Shown in pieces: positions 16,269 through 26,016 of a stretch of DNA of 40,005 nucleotides; positions within the stretch are counted from its first letter, which is position 1; every line of letters starts with the position of its first letter. Origin of the DNA: Pandoraea sp. ASV26 (GTDB lineage: Bacteria; Pseudomonadota; Gammaproteobacteria; Burkholderiales; Burkholderiaceae); contig NZ_JAELTP010000047.1 in assembly GCF_016428915.1 (NCBI RefSeq), positions 1 through 40,005 on the forward strand, in the 5' to 3' direction. The notes below the pieces were generated by a model. It saw nothing but the letters and a program-made list of their open reading frames with translations, did no database searches and was not told the DNA's origin. A program made the translations under genes and the position numbers.

Positions 16269-17035
16269 GCGGTCGCTCCCAGCATTTCGTTGCGGGTTTC
16301 ATCCCCGAGATAGGCTTCGCGCACGCCCGCATCGTTGCGGATGGTGTCGGCGTCGCCGCAAGCGATGGCGCGTCCGTAGACGAGCACGGTGATGCGATCG
16401 GCCAGGGCGAAGACCGCATCCATGTCGTGCTCCACGAGCACGATGGCGTAGTCGCCTTTCAGATCCGCAAGCAGATGCGTCATCTGTTCGGACTCGGCCT
16501 GCGACATGCCGGCCATCGGTTCGTCGAGCAGCAGCAGCTTCGGACGCCCCGCGAGCGCCATGGCCAGTTCGAGCTGACGGTGCTCGCCGTGCGCCAGGGC
16601 GCTCGCGGGCACATGCATGCGTGCGGCCAGACCGGTGCGCGCCAGAATCTCGCGTGCCGGTTCGACGAGCGCCGCTTCGCGAATGGCCGGACGCCAGAAG
16701 CCGAAGCTATGGCCCTGCATCGCCTGCACGGCTACGAGTACGTTTTCCAGTGCGGTGAATTCACGGAACACGGAGGTGATCTGGTACGAGCGCGCGAGCC
16801 CGGCGCGGGCGCGCTGCTCGATCGGCACGGCGGTGATGTCGCGTCCGTCGAAATGAATGCTGCCTTCGTCGGAGCGCAACTCGCCTGCCAGTTGGCCGAT
16901 GAGGGTGCTCTTGCCTGCGCCGTTCGGGCCGATGATGGCGTGCAACTCGCCGGGCGCGACCTCGAGACAGAAGTGATCGGTGGCGGTCAGCCCGCCGTAG
17001 CGTTTGACCAGTTGGTCGACCAGAAGCAGGCTCAT
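16265..17035 (-). CDS. livG: Branched-chain-type ABC transporter ATPase LivG
   Basis: 256 residues from ATG 17035, which overlaps the livM stop (ATGA). Walker A GPNGAGKST is at residues 36-44, the LivG-type ARSYQITSVFREFTALENV at 81-99, signature LAHGEHR at 147-153 (a variant of the usual LSGGQ, common in LivG-like proteins), and Walker B LLLLDEP at 167-173 with switch His in VEHDMD. The open frame continues far upstream inside livM, but only the segment from 17035 is LivG-like. It pairs with LivF as the ATPase dimer of the importer. Confidence 0.93.
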   Translation of the reverse strand: MSLLLVDQLVKRYGGLTATDHFCLEVAPGELHAIIGPNGAGKSTLIGQLAGELRSDEGSIHFDGRDITAVPIEQRARAGLARSYQITSVFREFTALENVLVAVQAMQGHSFGFWRPAIREAALVEPAREILARTGLAARMHVPASALAHGEHRQLELAMALAGRPKLLLLDEPMAGMSQAESEQMTHLLADLKGDYAIVLVEHDMDAVFALADRITVLVYGRAIACGDADTIRNDAGVREAYLGDETRNEMLGATA

Positions 17036-18012
17036 GCTTTGCCCTCCACGGTGCCGGAGCGGCGCGAGAGCCGCACTTGCAGGTCGCCGAGCAGGCCATA
17101 CAGGCCGCGTCGCGAGACGAGCACGGCAACGACGATGAGCGGCCCGAAGATGATCATCCAGTGCTCGGTCATACCCTTGAGCCATTCTTCGACCAGCAGC
17201 ATGGCGGCGCTGCCCAGTACCGGACCGAAGAACGATCCCAGCCCGCCGAGCACCACCATCACGATCAGCTCGCCCGAGGCTGTCCACGCCATATACGCCG
17301 GCGAGACGAAGTGCGTGAGATTGGCGTAGAGCATGCCCGCCACACCGCAGGTCATGGCGCTGATGATGTACGCCACGAGCTTGTAGCGAAGCGTCGGGTA
17401 GCCGAGCGCGCGCATGCGCCGGTCGTTCTGACGCGCGCCGCGAATCACCATGCCGAAGCGGGCATCGACCATCCGGCGGCCCCCCCAGACACACAGACAC
17501 AGCACCGCGAACGCCGCGTAGTACAGCACGGCGGGATCGTCGAGCGACACGCTGCCGAAGCGGCTGCCGGCGGACACCGGCAGGCCGTCGTCGCCGCCGT
17601 ATTGCTTCAGGCTGACGGCGAGGAAGTAGAACATCTGGGCGAACGCCAGCGTAATCATGATGAACGCGATGCCGGTCGTGCGCAGCGAGAGCAGGCCGGT
17701 CACGGCGCCGACGATGGCGCACAGCAGCAGCGTGAGCCCGAGATGCACGAAGCCATTGTCCACGCCGTGATAGCTCAGGATGCCGACGACATACGCGCCG
17801 AGTCCGAGATACAGCGCATGGCCGAAACTCACCATGCCGCCGTAGCCGAGAATCAGATCGAGAGAGACGGCCGCGATGGCGAATACGACGATGCGGCCGA
17901 ACAGGGTGAGAAAGAACGGTTGCTGGGCAAACGTCGCGTAAAGGGGCACCAGCGCCAGCAAGGCTAGCAACAGCAACGGCACGGCGGTGCGAAGATTGAG
18001 TTTCATTTCCAT
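17032..18012 (-). CDS. livM: Branched-chain-type ABC transporter permease LivM
   Basis: 326 residues from ATG 18012 (MEMKLNLRTAV); ATG 18006 is an equally possible start. Eight or so transmembrane segments are seen, with the LivM hallmark LDLILGYGGMVSFGHALYLGLGAYVVGIL near residues 50-80 and RTTGIAFIMITLAFAQMFYF further on; the cytoplasmic coupling region is RMRALGYPTLRYKLVAYIISA. It forms the inner-membrane channel with LivH. It starts two bases after the livH stop and overlaps livG. Confidence 0.93.
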   Translation of the reverse strand: MEMKLNLRTAVPLLLLALLALVPLYATFAQQPFFLTLFGRIVVFAIAAVSLDLILGYGGMVSFGHALYLGLGAYVVGILSYHGVDNGFVHLGLTLLLCAIVGAVTGLLSLRTTGIAFIMITLAFAQMFYFLAVSLKQYGGDDGLPVSAGSRFGSVSLDDPAVLYYAAFAVLCLCVWGGRRMVDARFGMVIRGARQNDRRMRALGYPTLRYKLVAYIISAMTCGVAGMLYANLTHFVSPAYMAWTASGELIVMVVLGGLGSFFGPVLGSAAMLLVEEWLKGMTEHWMIIFGPLIVVAVLVSRRGLYGLLGDLQVRLSRRSGTVEGKA

Positions 18013-18014
18013 CG

Positions 18015-18935
18015 TCAACCGTGTTTGACCGGGAAGAGACCTTGCGGACGCACGGCAAGCACCGCCGCCATGACAAGGTAGATGAGCATCGAAGCGAGCG
18101 CCGGCCCGGCGGTGTCGGCGGTGCTGCGCTCCATGAGGCTGCGCAGCAGCGTGGGCAGCGCGGTGCGTCCCACCGTATCGACCACACCGACGATCAGCGC
18201 GGCGAGAAACGCCCCGCGCACCGAGCCGATGCCGCCGATCACGATCACGACCATCGTCAGAATCAGGATCGGCTCGCCCATGCCCGGCTGCACCGAGAGA
18301 ATGGGGCCGGCCATGAGCCCGGCAATGCCCGCGAGAATCGCGCCGAGACCGAACAGCAGCGAGTTCAGCAGCACGATGTTCACACCGAGCGCGCCGACCA
18401 TCTGACGATGTGTGGACCCGGCGCGAATCAACATGCCGATGCGTGTGCGGTGAATGAGCAGGTAGCAGCCGAGCGCCACCGCGAGTCCCACGAGGATGAT
18501 GAGGAAGCGATACGCCGGGTACACCAGACCGAACAGATTCACCGTGCCGGACAGCCACTCGGGCACTTCCATGTAATACGGCGACGGCCCCCAGATCATG
18601 CGTGCCAGTTCATTGAAGAACAGGATCAGGCCGAAGGTGGCGAGCACCTGATCGAGGTGATCGCGGTCGTAGAGTGTTTTGAGCGCGACGAATTCGACGA
18701 TCAGGCCGAGCACCAGCATGGCGGGGATGATGGCAATCGCGGCGAGCGCGAACGATCCCGTGTGGTTGTACACGGTGGCGGCGATGAACGCCCCCATCAT
18801 GTAGAGCGAGCCGTGCGCGAGGTTGACGAAGTTCATGATGCCGAACACCAGCGTCAGGCCGGCGGCCATCAGGAACAGCAGCACCCCGAGTTGCAGGCCG
18901 TTCAGGCACTGCATGATGAGGAGCGTCAGGCTCAT
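18015..18935 (-). CDS. livH: Branched-chain-type ABC transporter permease LivH
   Basis: 306 residues, starting MSLTLLIMQCLNGLQLGVLLFLMAAGLTLVFGIMNFVNLAHGSLYMMGAF, the standard LivH N-terminus. ATG 18935 is preceded by GGGAGG and overlaps the stop of the upstream hydrolase gene (ATGA). About eight transmembrane helices are seen, with the conserved IRAGSTHRQMVGALGVNI coupling loop and IGGIGSVRGAFLAALIVG near the end. It is the second channel subunit of the importer. The translational coupling to a hydrolase gene is unusual for housekeeping amino-acid uptake and ties transport to that enzyme. Confidence 0.93.
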   Translation of the reverse strand: MSLTLLIMQCLNGLQLGVLLFLMAAGLTLVFGIMNFVNLAHGSLYMMGAFIAATVYNHTGSFALAAIAIIPAMLVLGLIVEFVALKTLYDRDHLDQVLATFGLILFFNELARMIWGPSPYYMEVPEWLSGTVNLFGLVYPAYRFLIILVGLAVALGCYLLIHRTRIGMLIRAGSTHRQMVGALGVNIVLLNSLLFGLGAILAGIAGLMAGPILSVQPGMGEPILILTMVVIVIGGIGSVRGAFLAALIVGVVDTVGRTALPTLLRSLMERSTADTAGPALASMLIYLVMAAVLAVRPQGLFPVKHG

Positions 18936-19804
18936 GTGGCCTCCCGGGGCAGACCCATCTGGCGGAAGATGGCCTGCGTAAGCGGGCTGGCCGTGTCGTT
19001 GAGCGTGAGCACGATATCGAAGTGATTGGTGCCGGGCATCGGCACGTACTCGCCTTCAAAGCCCTGTGCGCGCCACGCGGCGAGATAGTCGTCGCTCTGA
19101 CGCTTGAACTCGGCCGTCTCGGTCTCTCCGTACGACACCACGATCGGGCAGCCGCGCGCGGGCAGGTGGAATTGAGGGCTGTTGCGGCGCGCGTCGTCCT
19201 CGGACAGCTTCATCCATTCGTTGATGTGCGTGAACGGAATCGGCGTGAGATCGAACAGGCCGGAGAGCGGTGCGGCCCCGGCAATGACGTCTTCGGGCAC
19301 GCCGTACCGGGCGTGCCAGCCCTGCGCGAGCAACATGCCCGCGAGGTGGCCACCGGCGGAGCTTCCGCACACGTGAATGCGGCGCGCGTCGCCATGATGC
19401 TCGCCGATGTGGTGATGCACCCAGGCCAGTGCGCGGCGCGTCTGGTCGACGATGGTGTCGAGCGAGGCGCCGGGCGCGAGCGAATAGTTGATGGTCACGA
19501 CCGTGGCGCCGGCGCGCGTGAACGCGGGCGCCATGTTGCTCGAATCGCTCTTGCTGAGCGCGCGCCAGTAGCCGCCGTGTACGAAGAAGAAGACGGGCGC
19601 GCCGGGGGCGGGGGCCGGGAAGATGTCCAGTGTCTCGTCGGGGTGATCCCCGTAGGCGACGTCGAGAACGCAGGGCGTGGTCGCGCGGGCGTGTGCGCTC
19701 TGGGCGGCGTACTGCGTCAGGATGTCGAGAACATTGGGCGTGGTGGCGCGAGCGTTGTACTGAACGTCCAGCTCGGCCTCGTCGAAATTGCGGTAGCGCT
19801 TCAT
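18932..19804 (-). CDS. Alpha/beta hydrolase, kynurenine-formamidase-like
   Basis: 290 residues from ATG 19804. It is an alpha/beta hydrolase with oxyanion motif HGGYW (residues 76-80), characteristic of arylformamidases of the AFMID type. The nucleophile elbow is GSSAG (147-151, Ser149) and the catalytic His is probably His261 in GTNHFD; the acid is uncertain, perhaps near Glu227. Arylformamidases hydrolyse N-formylkynurenine; relatives act on other amides and esters. It overlaps livH by four bases and sits amid 3-hydroxyanthranilate genes, so a role in freeing an aminobenzoate-type compound from an N-acyl or ester form fits. No signal peptide, so cytoplasmic. Odd: ARATTPxVLD occurs twice, at residues 18-27 and 39-48. 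Confidence 0.85.
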   Translation of the reverse strand: MKRYRNFDEAELDVQYNARATTPNVLDILTQYAAQSAHARATTPCVLDVAYGDHPDETLDIFPAPAPGAPVFFFVHGGYWRALSKSDSSNMAPAFTRAGATVVTINYSLAPGASLDTIVDQTRRALAWVHHHIGEHHGDARRIHVCGSSAGGHLAGMLLAQGWHARYGVPEDVIAGAAPLSGLFDLTPIPFTHINEWMKLSEDDARRNSPQFHLPARGCPIVVSYGETETAEFKRQSDDYLAAWRAQGFEGEYVPMPGTNHFDIVLTLNDTASPLTQAIFRQMGLPREAT

Positions 19805-19968
19805 AAACCCTCGATAGTGCTCTGGTATTGCTCGGGTCGTGCAACGGCAACGCTCGCCGGTGCAGAACACCGGGAGCCGGGGCGGCAACCGCCGCGGCGT
19901 CGAGCCGTACGCCATGGCGCAGGCCCGCCGCCGCCGCGGCTTACCTCACCAACGACAGATCGCAGATG

Positions 19969-19987
19969 GCGGGGCGCGATGCCCCGC
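19969..19987. other. GC-rich hairpin between binding-protein and hydrolase genes
   Basis: GCGGGGC and GCCCCGC form a 7-bp stem with a 5-base loop, within the 224-base gap after the binding-protein stop. Hairpins here commonly protect binding-protein mRNA and reduce read-through to transporter genes. There is no T-run, so read-through is likely. The rest of the gap holds no gene. Confidence 0.45.
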
Positions 19988-20028
19988 GTTGCAACGTTAA
20001 ACAGCAGATGCCGACGTGTACAAACGGT

Positions 20029-21225
20029 TTATGAGCGAATCTTGCACATCGACGCCAGATTGGCGCGCGTCTTGATATCGATCTTTCCCTTGTTCGCGAA
20101 TGCTGCACCGCTGCCGTCCTTCACGACATCCACGCGGTAGAACGGTGCGATGGGGAACTGATTGCTGGCGAACTTGAACGATCCGCGCACGGACTGGAAG
20201 TCGGCAGCCTTGAGCGCGGCGCGCAGGGCCTCGCGATCGGCCACGCTGCCCTTGGTCTTCGTGAGGGCGGAGTCGATCAGGTTCGCGGCGTCGTACGACT
20301 GCGCGGCGTACATCGACGGCACACGGTTGTATTTCTTCTGGAAGGCCGCGACGAATTGCTTGTTCTGCGCGTTGTCGAGGTCCGGCGAATACGGGGCACT
20401 GGTGATGCTGCCCACGGCCTGCTCTTTCAGGGCCGGCAGGGTCGAGCCGTCGATGGTCGACACGGAGATCAGCGGAATCTTGCCGAGCAGCCCGGCCTGA
20501 CGGTATTGCTTGACGAAGTTCACGCCCATGCCGCCCGGGTAGAACACATAGACGGCGTCAGGCTTGGCGGCCTGCAACTGGGCGATTTCCGCCGAGTAAT
20601 CGGGCTGGTTGACCTGCGTGTAGACCTCGTCGACGATCTGGCCCTTGTAATCGCGCTTGAAGCCGTTCACGGCGTCGCGTCCGGCCTGATAGTTCGGCGC
20701 CATCACGTACATCTTCTTGTAGCCCAGATCGGTCGAGAGCTGACCGCCGGCCTCATGCAGTTCGTCGTTGTCCCACGAGGTCGAGAAGAAGTTCGGCGAA
20801 CACTGCTCGCCCGCGATCGGCGTCGGACCGGCGTTCGAGCCGACCATGACCACGCCCGCGTTCGTCACGTTCTTGTGAATGGCCATCATCACGTTCGAGA
20901 ACGTCACACCGGTGATGAGCTGCACCTTGTCGCGCTCCACCAGCTTTTGCGCGGCCTGCACGCCCACGTCGGGCTTGAGCTGATCGTCTTCCTTGATGAC
21001 CTGCACCGGCACGCCGCCCAGCTTGCCGCCCTTTTGCTCGATGGCGAGCATGAAGGCGTCGTACTGATCCTGCCCGAGCGCACCGCCCGGACCCGAGAGC
21101 GTGCCGATGAAGCCGATCTTCACCTGCGCATATGCACCGTTCGATACCAACATTGCCGCAGCAGCGGCGACGGCGCCCAGTACGGCGATGGCTTTGCGTT
21201 GCGTGGTCTTCGTTCCCGTCATCAT
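20029..21225 (-). CDS. Periplasmic branched-chain-type solute-binding protein
   Basis: 398 residues from the first of two adjacent ATGs, behind TTGGAG. Signal peptide to about residue 33 (cleavage AYA-QVKIGFI). The mature protein is a type I periplasmic binding protein (Peripla_BP_6): VKIGFIGTLSGPGGALGQDQYDAFMLAIEQKGGKLGG, then VKLVERDKVQLITGVTFSN-like and AAKPDAVYVFYPGGMGVNFVKQYRQAG regions. Such paralogues of LivK often bind aromatic acids rather than leucine. It lies between the ACMS decarboxylase gene (206 bases upstream) and the hydrolase gene, so its ligand may be a precursor of 3-hydroxyanthranilate. It supplies LivH/LivM/LivG/LivF encoded downstream. Confidence 0.92.
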   Translation of the reverse strand: MMTGTKTTQRKAIAVLGAVAAAAAMLVSNGAYAQVKIGFIGTLSGPGGALGQDQYDAFMLAIEQKGGKLGGVPVQVIKEDDQLKPDVGVQAAQKLVERDKVQLITGVTFSNVMMAIHKNVTNAGVVMVGSNAGPTPIAGEQCSPNFFSTSWDNDELHEAGGQLSTDLGYKKMYVMAPNYQAGRDAVNGFKRDYKGQIVDEVYTQVNQPDYSAEIAQLQAAKPDAVYVFYPGGMGVNFVKQYRQAGLLGKIPLISVSTIDGSTLPALKEQAVGSITSAPYSPDLDNAQNKQFVAAFQKKYNRVPSMYAAQSYDAANLIDSALTKTKGSVADREALRAALKAADFQSVRGSFKFASNQFPIAPFYRVDVVKDGSGAAFANKGKIDIKTRANLASMCKIRS

Positions 21226-21431
21226 GGTCTCCAAACTAAGTTCCGGAACTGGCTAGGACTGTCAACTGAGGACTCGCGCCGGGATACTTGACCGCTTCTT
21301 CACGTCGGTCATGGCAGGCCAGGCGCGTCAGGCTAATTAAATTGTTTAAGCGTCAAATATTTCAATGCCCAGCCTAAACGACGCCTTTTGCGTAGGCAAG
21401 CAATTTCAAAAACACCTCGGGAAAGCACCAG
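21226..21431 (-). promoter_or_regulatory. Gap upstream of binding-protein gene; possible internal promoter
   Basis: 206 bases with an AT-rich patch around 21330-21365. On the minus strand TTGACG (21356-21351) could be a -35 box, but no good -10 is seen at the usual distance. An internal promoter for the transport half of the cluster is plausible only. Confidence 0.25.
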
Positions 21432-22427
21432 TCACAGGCCGAAGAACTCGAGGGCGTTCCCGGCCAGAATGCGGTGCCGGGCCGCGTCGTCCAGCCCCGG
21501 TTGTTCGGCCACCAGACGGCCGATGTCCTGCTCGCCGAGCGGGAACGGGTGGTCCGAGCCGAGCATGATGCGCTCCACGCCCATGGTGTCGACGAGCAGG
21601 CGCAGGGCACGCGGATCGAACACCGCGCTATCCACGTAGAAACGATCCAGATAATGGGACGGCGGATGCGGGCTGTCGGCGCGCACGATGTCGCGGCAAT
21701 GCCAGGCGTTCTCGGCGCGGCCCAGCAGATAGGGGAAGGCGCCGCCGCCGTGGGCGAAGCACAGCTTGAGCGAGCGCGGCAGGCGCTCGAACGCGCCCGA
21801 GAGAATCAGCGAGAGGATCGAGAGCTGCGTCTCGGCGGGCATCGCCACGAGCCACGGCATCATCCATTTCTTCATGCGGCCGTCGGTCATCATGTCCCAC
21901 GGGTGCACGAGCACGGGGATGTGTTCGTTGCCGCAGTGCCGCAAAAAGGCGACGAGCTGTTCGTCGTCGAGATCCTTGTCGCCCAGATGGTTGCCGATCT
22001 GTACGCCGATATGGCCGCTGGCCTTGGCGCGAGAGGCTTCCGCGCACGCCAGATCGAGGTCTTGCAGCGGCACCTGCGCCATCGGTTTGAGCCGCGTCGG
22101 GGCGTAGGCGCAGTGTTCCAGCGCCAGATCGTTCATGCGCCGGACCCAGTCCATGACGACGTGTCCGTCGTAGCGGTAGCCGAACATGATCGGCGTGGCG
22201 CAGACCACTTGCAGGTCGATGCCATGGCGGTCGAGTTCTTCGACACGCAGGGCGGGGTCCCACAGCGCGCGGTAGACGGGGCGGAAGGCGCGCTCGTCGA
22301 GCATGATGTTGCCGGTCTCGCCGCCTTCGTCGATGCGCAGCCACGGCGCGGTGGCGGGGTCGAGACGGGCGGCTTCTTCCTGCGTGATGCGCGGGAAGAA
22401 GTGGGCGTGCATGTCGATTTTCTTCAT
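21432..22427 (-). CDS. nbaD: 2-amino-3-carboxymuconate-6-semialdehyde decarboxylase (ACMSD)
   Basis: 331 residues, amidohydrolase superfamily TIM barrel. It decarboxylates ACMS, the ring-cleavage product of 3-hydroxyanthranilate, to 2-aminomuconate semialdehyde, using one zinc. Metal ligands are visible: His7 and His9 (DMHAHFFP), His175 (LVHPWDMM), and Asp292 in GSDHPFPLG; His226 ([10 protein letters not shown]) is the conserved catalytic His. All are shifted by exactly two from the known Pseudomonas fluorescens enzyme. It follows the dioxygenase gene by 37 bases on the same strand and acts directly after it. Diverting ACMS here prevents its spontaneous conversion to quinolinate, so the role is catabolic rather than NAD synthesis. 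Confidence 0.95.
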   Translation of the reverse strand: MKKIDMHAHFFPRITQEEAARLDPATAPWLRIDEGGETGNIMLDERAFRPVYRALWDPALRVEELDRHGIDLQVVCATPIMFGYRYDGHVVMDWVRRMNDLALEHCAYAPTRLKPMAQVPLQDLDLACAEASRAKASGHIGVQIGNHLGDKDLDDEQLVAFLRHCGNEHIPVLVHPWDMMTDGRMKKWMMPWLVAMPAETQLSILSLILSGAFERLPRSLKLCFAHGGGAFPYLLGRAENAWHCRDIVRADSPHPPSHYLDRFYVDSAVFDPRALRLLVDTMGVERIMLGSDHPFPLGEQDIGRLVAEQPGLDDAARHRILAGNALEFFGL

Positions 22428-22464
22428 GACGTGACGTGTGAGGTTCTGAGAGCGGCGTTGCGGT

Positions 22465-23064
<600 letters not shown>

Positions 23065-23080
23065 TTATGAGTCTTGGCGC

Positions 23081-23515
23081 TTAGCGCGAGCGCGGGGCGT
23101 AGGCCACGCACTTGATTTCGATGAGCAGCAGCGGATGCGGCAACTGATGCACCGCCACCGTGGTGCGCGTCGGACCGTTCTCGTCGAAGTACTCGCCGTA
23201 CACCTCGTTGTAGCCGCCGAAGTCGTTCATGTTCACCAGAAACGAGCCGACTTCGACCACGTCGGCCAGCGTGGCGCCTTCGCTCGCGAGAATGTCGCGA
23301 ATGTTCTCGATGACGGCGCGTGTCTGTTCACGAATGTCGAGCTGCGTCACGCCCAGCGCATCGACCTGCGCGCCGGCGTAGGTGTTGTCGGGACGGCGCG
23401 AACTGGTACCCGAGACGAACAGGAAGTCGCCCGCGCGTTTGATGTGCGGGAACTTGCCGCGCGGTTTGGCCTTGCCCGCCACCACGCGGGCCTGTGTGTC
23501 TTGCGATGCGCTCAT
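23081..23515 (-). CDS. nbaF: 2-aminomuconate deaminase (RidA/YjgF superfamily)
   Basis: 144 residues with a RidA fold: [25 protein letters not shown] at the N-terminal strands, [50 protein letters not shown], then [26 protein letters not shown] with Arg117 and Glu133 at the ligand-binding cleft. Members of this branch hydrolyse 2-aminomuconate to 4-oxalocrotonate and ammonia. Family-level RidA proteins deaminate enamines in general; the specific call rests on its place between the semialdehyde dehydrogenase and dioxygenase genes. It is slightly longer than housekeeping RidA (about 128 residues), as in characterised aminomuconate deaminases. Confidence 0.9.
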   Translation of the reverse strand: MSASQDTQARVVAGKAKPRGKFPHIKRAGDFLFVSGTSSRRPDNTYAGAQVDALGVTQLDIREQTRAVIENIRDILASEGATLADVVEVGSFLVNMNDFGGYNEVYGEYFDENGPTRTTVAVHQLPHPLLLIEIKCVAYAPRSR

Positions 23516-23601
23516 GTGTGGTCAGTCTCCGTTGTGTTCTGTATGGGATGGCGCACGGGTGCGGCAGTCTCGACCCCCATCGCGACCGCCGCACCGTCGC
23601 C

Positions 23602-25074
23602 TCACAGTTTGATGCAGATGTTGGTGATTTCGGAATAGAAGTCGAGCGAGTGGCGTCCGCCTTCGCGGCCCAGCCCGGAGAGCTTCACGCCGCCGAACGG
23701 CGTGCGCAGGTCGCGCAGGAACCAGGTGTTCACCCACACGAGCCCGGTCTGGAACTGACGCGCCACGCGATGCGCGCGCGACAGGTTCGTCGTCCAGACG
23801 CAGCCTGCGAGACCATAGTCGCTGTCGTTCACGCGGCGAATCACTTCGTCTTCGCTGTCGAACGGCGCAACGTGGCACACCGGGCCGAAGATTTCTTCCC
23901 GCACGCAGCGTGCCGTGTCGGGCAGGCCGGTCCAGACCGTCGGTTGCACGAAGGCGCCGTCGTCGCGCGCGTCGCCGAAGGCGGGCACGCCTCCGCCGGT
24001 AACGACCGTCGCGCCTTCTTCAACTGCCAGCCGATAGTAAGAGAGCACCTTCTCGCGGTGCTTACGCGACACGAGCGGACCCATTTGCACGCCGGGCGCG
24101 TCGGGGGCGTCGATGCGCAGCGCGGCGGCACGTTCGGCCAGTGCGGCGACGAAGCGATCGAAGATCGGCCGTTCGACGTAGACACGCTCGGAGCACAGGC
24201 AGACCTGACCGGCATTGGTGAACGACGAGCGGACCACGCCGTCGACGGCTTTCTCGAAGTCGGCGTCGGCAAAGACGACGGCGGCGTTTTTGCCGCCGAG
24301 CTCGAACGAGATTTCCTTCACGCCGTCGGCCACGGCTTTCATGATGGCGCTGCCGGTGCGCGACTCGCCGGTGAAGGTGATCGCGGCAACGTCCGGATGT
24401 TTCGTCAGGAATTCACCGGCCGAGTCCGGACCGAAGCCGTGCACGAGGTTGAACACGCCGGGCGGCACGCCGGCGGCGTCCATCACCTCGGCGAGCAGCG
24501 TGGCCGAGGAGGGGGTTTCTTCCGACGGCTTGGCGACGACGCAATTGCCCATCGCCAGCGCGGGGGCCACCTTCCACGTGAACAACAGCAGCGGCAGGTT
24601 CCACGGCGAGATGATGCCGATCACCCCGAGCGGCTTGCGCGTGACGTAGTTCATCACGTCGCCGCCATCGGCCGCGCGCATTTCGTACATGTCGCTGCCG
24701 GCCGTCTTGATGAGATCGGCGAACATGCGGAAGTTAGCGATGCCACGGGCGATGTCCAGCGTGCGGGCCTGCTCCGTGGGACGCCCGGTGTCGGCGACTT
24801 CGGCGGCAACGAAGTCGTCGAAGCGTGCCTGAATGCCATCGGCGATGCGGTGCAGCACGGCGGCGCGCTCGGCCGGTGTGGTCTTGCCCCACGGCCCATC
24901 GTGCAGGGCGCGGCGCGCGGCGCGGACCGCGCGGTCAACCGTGGCGGCATCGGCTTCGCAGACCTTCGCGACGAGCCGCCCGTCGACGGGGCTGACGTTA
25001 TCGAACTGGCGATCGGTGGTCACGAACGCGCCATCCACGTAGTGCCGCAGCAGCGGCGGAGTCGCAAGGCTCAC
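23602..25074 (-). CDS. nbaE: 2-aminomuconate 6-semialdehyde dehydrogenase
   Basis: 490 residues from GTG 25074, which follows GAGGAG by five bases; an ATG at 25164 would add 30 residues not typical of the family. An ALDH8-like NAD enzyme oxidising 2-aminomuconate semialdehyde to 2-aminomuconate. Catalytic Cys292 (NAGQVCLCSERV), Glu258 (FELGGKNAA), Asn159 (SPWNLPLL), and substrate-carboxylate binders Arg110 and Arg454 correspond, with a constant offset of 10, to Cys302, Glu268, Asn169, Arg120 and Arg464 of the Pseudomonas fluorescens enzyme. The C-terminus FYSEITNICIKL is typical. It lies upstream of the deaminase, whose substrate it makes. Confidence 0.95.
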   Translation of the reverse strand: MSLATPPLLRHYVDGAFVTTDRQFDNVSPVDGRLVAKVCEADAATVDRAVRAARRALHDGPWGKTTPAERAAVLHRIADGIQARFDDFVAAEVADTGRPTEQARTLDIARGIANFRMFADLIKTAGSDMYEMRAADGGDVMNYVTRKPLGVIGIISPWNLPLLLFTWKVAPALAMGNCVVAKPSEETPSSATLLAEVMDAAGVPPGVFNLVHGFGPDSAGEFLTKHPDVAAITFTGESRTGSAIMKAVADGVKEISFELGGKNAAVVFADADFEKAVDGVVRSSFTNAGQVCLCSERVYVERPIFDRFVAALAERAAALRIDAPDAPGVQMGPLVSRKHREKVLSYYRLAVEEGATVVTGGGVPAFGDARDDGAFVQPTVWTGLPDTARCVREEIFGPVCHVAPFDSEDEVIRRVNDSDYGLAGCVWTTNLSRAHRVARQFQTGLVWVNTWFLRDLRTPFGGVKLSGLGREGGRHSLDFYSEITNICIKL

Positions 25075-25229
25075 GAGGTCTCCTCGAGCAGATTGTGATG
25101 CGGGGCGGCAGCAGTCGTACGCAACGCCACGATTCCACCGCCGGATGCCTTCGAGTCTAAGCATCCGGATCTATAAAAAATAATGAAATCTGCTGGATCG
25201 TCTATTCCTGAATGGAATAGCAGAGGGGA

Positions 25230-25796
25230 TCAGTGATGGGGGTCGTGGCTCATGCGCGAGCGTGCTTCGCGCAAGTCGCGCGGGTCGCGCTCCTCGCCAA
25301 GGGCGGCGGGCGGCATGTCGGTATCGAGGCACTCGACCAGATGGGCGTTGAGTACTGCGGCAAGCCCTTCGCCGCCACGTCGCATGACGTAGTTATGGTT
25401 CCAGCGGAACAACGGCTGCGCGATGGGCGAGAGTTTGTTCATCCAGGCGCGCTTGGTGTGCACGTCCCAGGCATAGCGCACGACGGTAATCGAGCCTTCG
25501 GTGTCGAAGCGCCACACGCCGGTGCCCTCGGCCTCGCCCGTCGCCACGCTGCGCACTTCGCGCTTCGGGTCGATGTGGGTAATGCGGGTCTCGAACGTGA
25601 GCGAGTACGGCAGCGCACCGTGCCAGGTCAGTTCCCGCACGGCACCCACGCCAGCGGCGTCGCCCGGCTCAAGCGTGCGCACGTTGCGCACGCACGGCCA
25701 CCATCGCGCCCAATGGTCGACGTCGCGAATCGTGTCCCAGACTTCGTCCAGCGGTGCCGTCAGCCGCCACAAGGTGAGGAAGTGATATTCGTTCAT
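25230..25796 (-). CDS. SRPBCC (START-like) family protein
   Basis: 188 residues. It starts MNEYHFLTLWRLTAPLDEVWDTIRDVDHWARWWPCVRNVRTLEPG, the typical first strand and helices of the SRPBCC/polyketide cyclase superfamily, which binds hydrophobic small molecules in a helix-grip fold. The C-terminal tail from about 160 is charged and probably flexible. No catalytic residues can be assigned. It is the first gene of the minus-strand catabolic cluster, 155 bases before the semialdehyde dehydrogenase, but it is not a known member of the 3-hydroxyanthranilate pathway. It may bind a pathway aromatic or may be unrelated. Confidence 0.8.
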   Translation of the reverse strand: MNEYHFLTLWRLTAPLDEVWDTIRDVDHWARWWPCVRNVRTLEPGDAAGVGAVRELTWHGALPYSLTFETRITHIDPKREVRSVATGEAEGTGVWRFDTEGSITVVRYAWDVHTKRAWMNKLSPIAQPLFRWNHNYVMRRGGEGLAAVLNAHLVECLDTDMPPAALGEERDPRDLREARSRMSHDPHH

Positions 25797-26016
25797 GGCC
25801 GATCCCGGTCGTGGAAAAGGGCTGCCGTCATGCCCCGGCGCGTGGGGGGAATTTCAGTATAGGCGGCATACCGGCCTTCGGCGCCCGGTACCGTCCCCAG
25901 GCGGCTTCGATGCCTCTCGCCAACATTTCCGATCGGTCGGACAGCGAACGGTACGGCGCGTCGATCTTTCCCGGCTGTCATGAATTCATCACAATCCCTC
26001 CATAGAATCCCGGAGT
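25797..26016. promoter_or_regulatory. Divergent region between the catabolic cluster and lacI
   Basis: It should hold the promoters of the SRPBCC-led minus-strand genes and of the plus-strand lacI. TAGAAT at 26003-26008 is a candidate -10 for lacI directly before the tandem operators, with no good -35. Nothing else is recognised. Confidence 0.3.

Noticed and set aside
16265-18187. 640-codon frame reading livG as a fusion with upstream sequence
   Set aside because: Only residues from ATG 17035 are LivG-like; the upstream part is livM read in the wrong frame.
18021-19025. 334-codon plus-strand frame opposite livH
   Set aside because: Low-complexity H/E/R-rich translation; livH is certain.
23494-25098. 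534-codon plus-strand frame opposite the semialdehyde dehydrogenase
   Set aside because: The minus-strand gene has all catalytic residues; this frame is a shadow.
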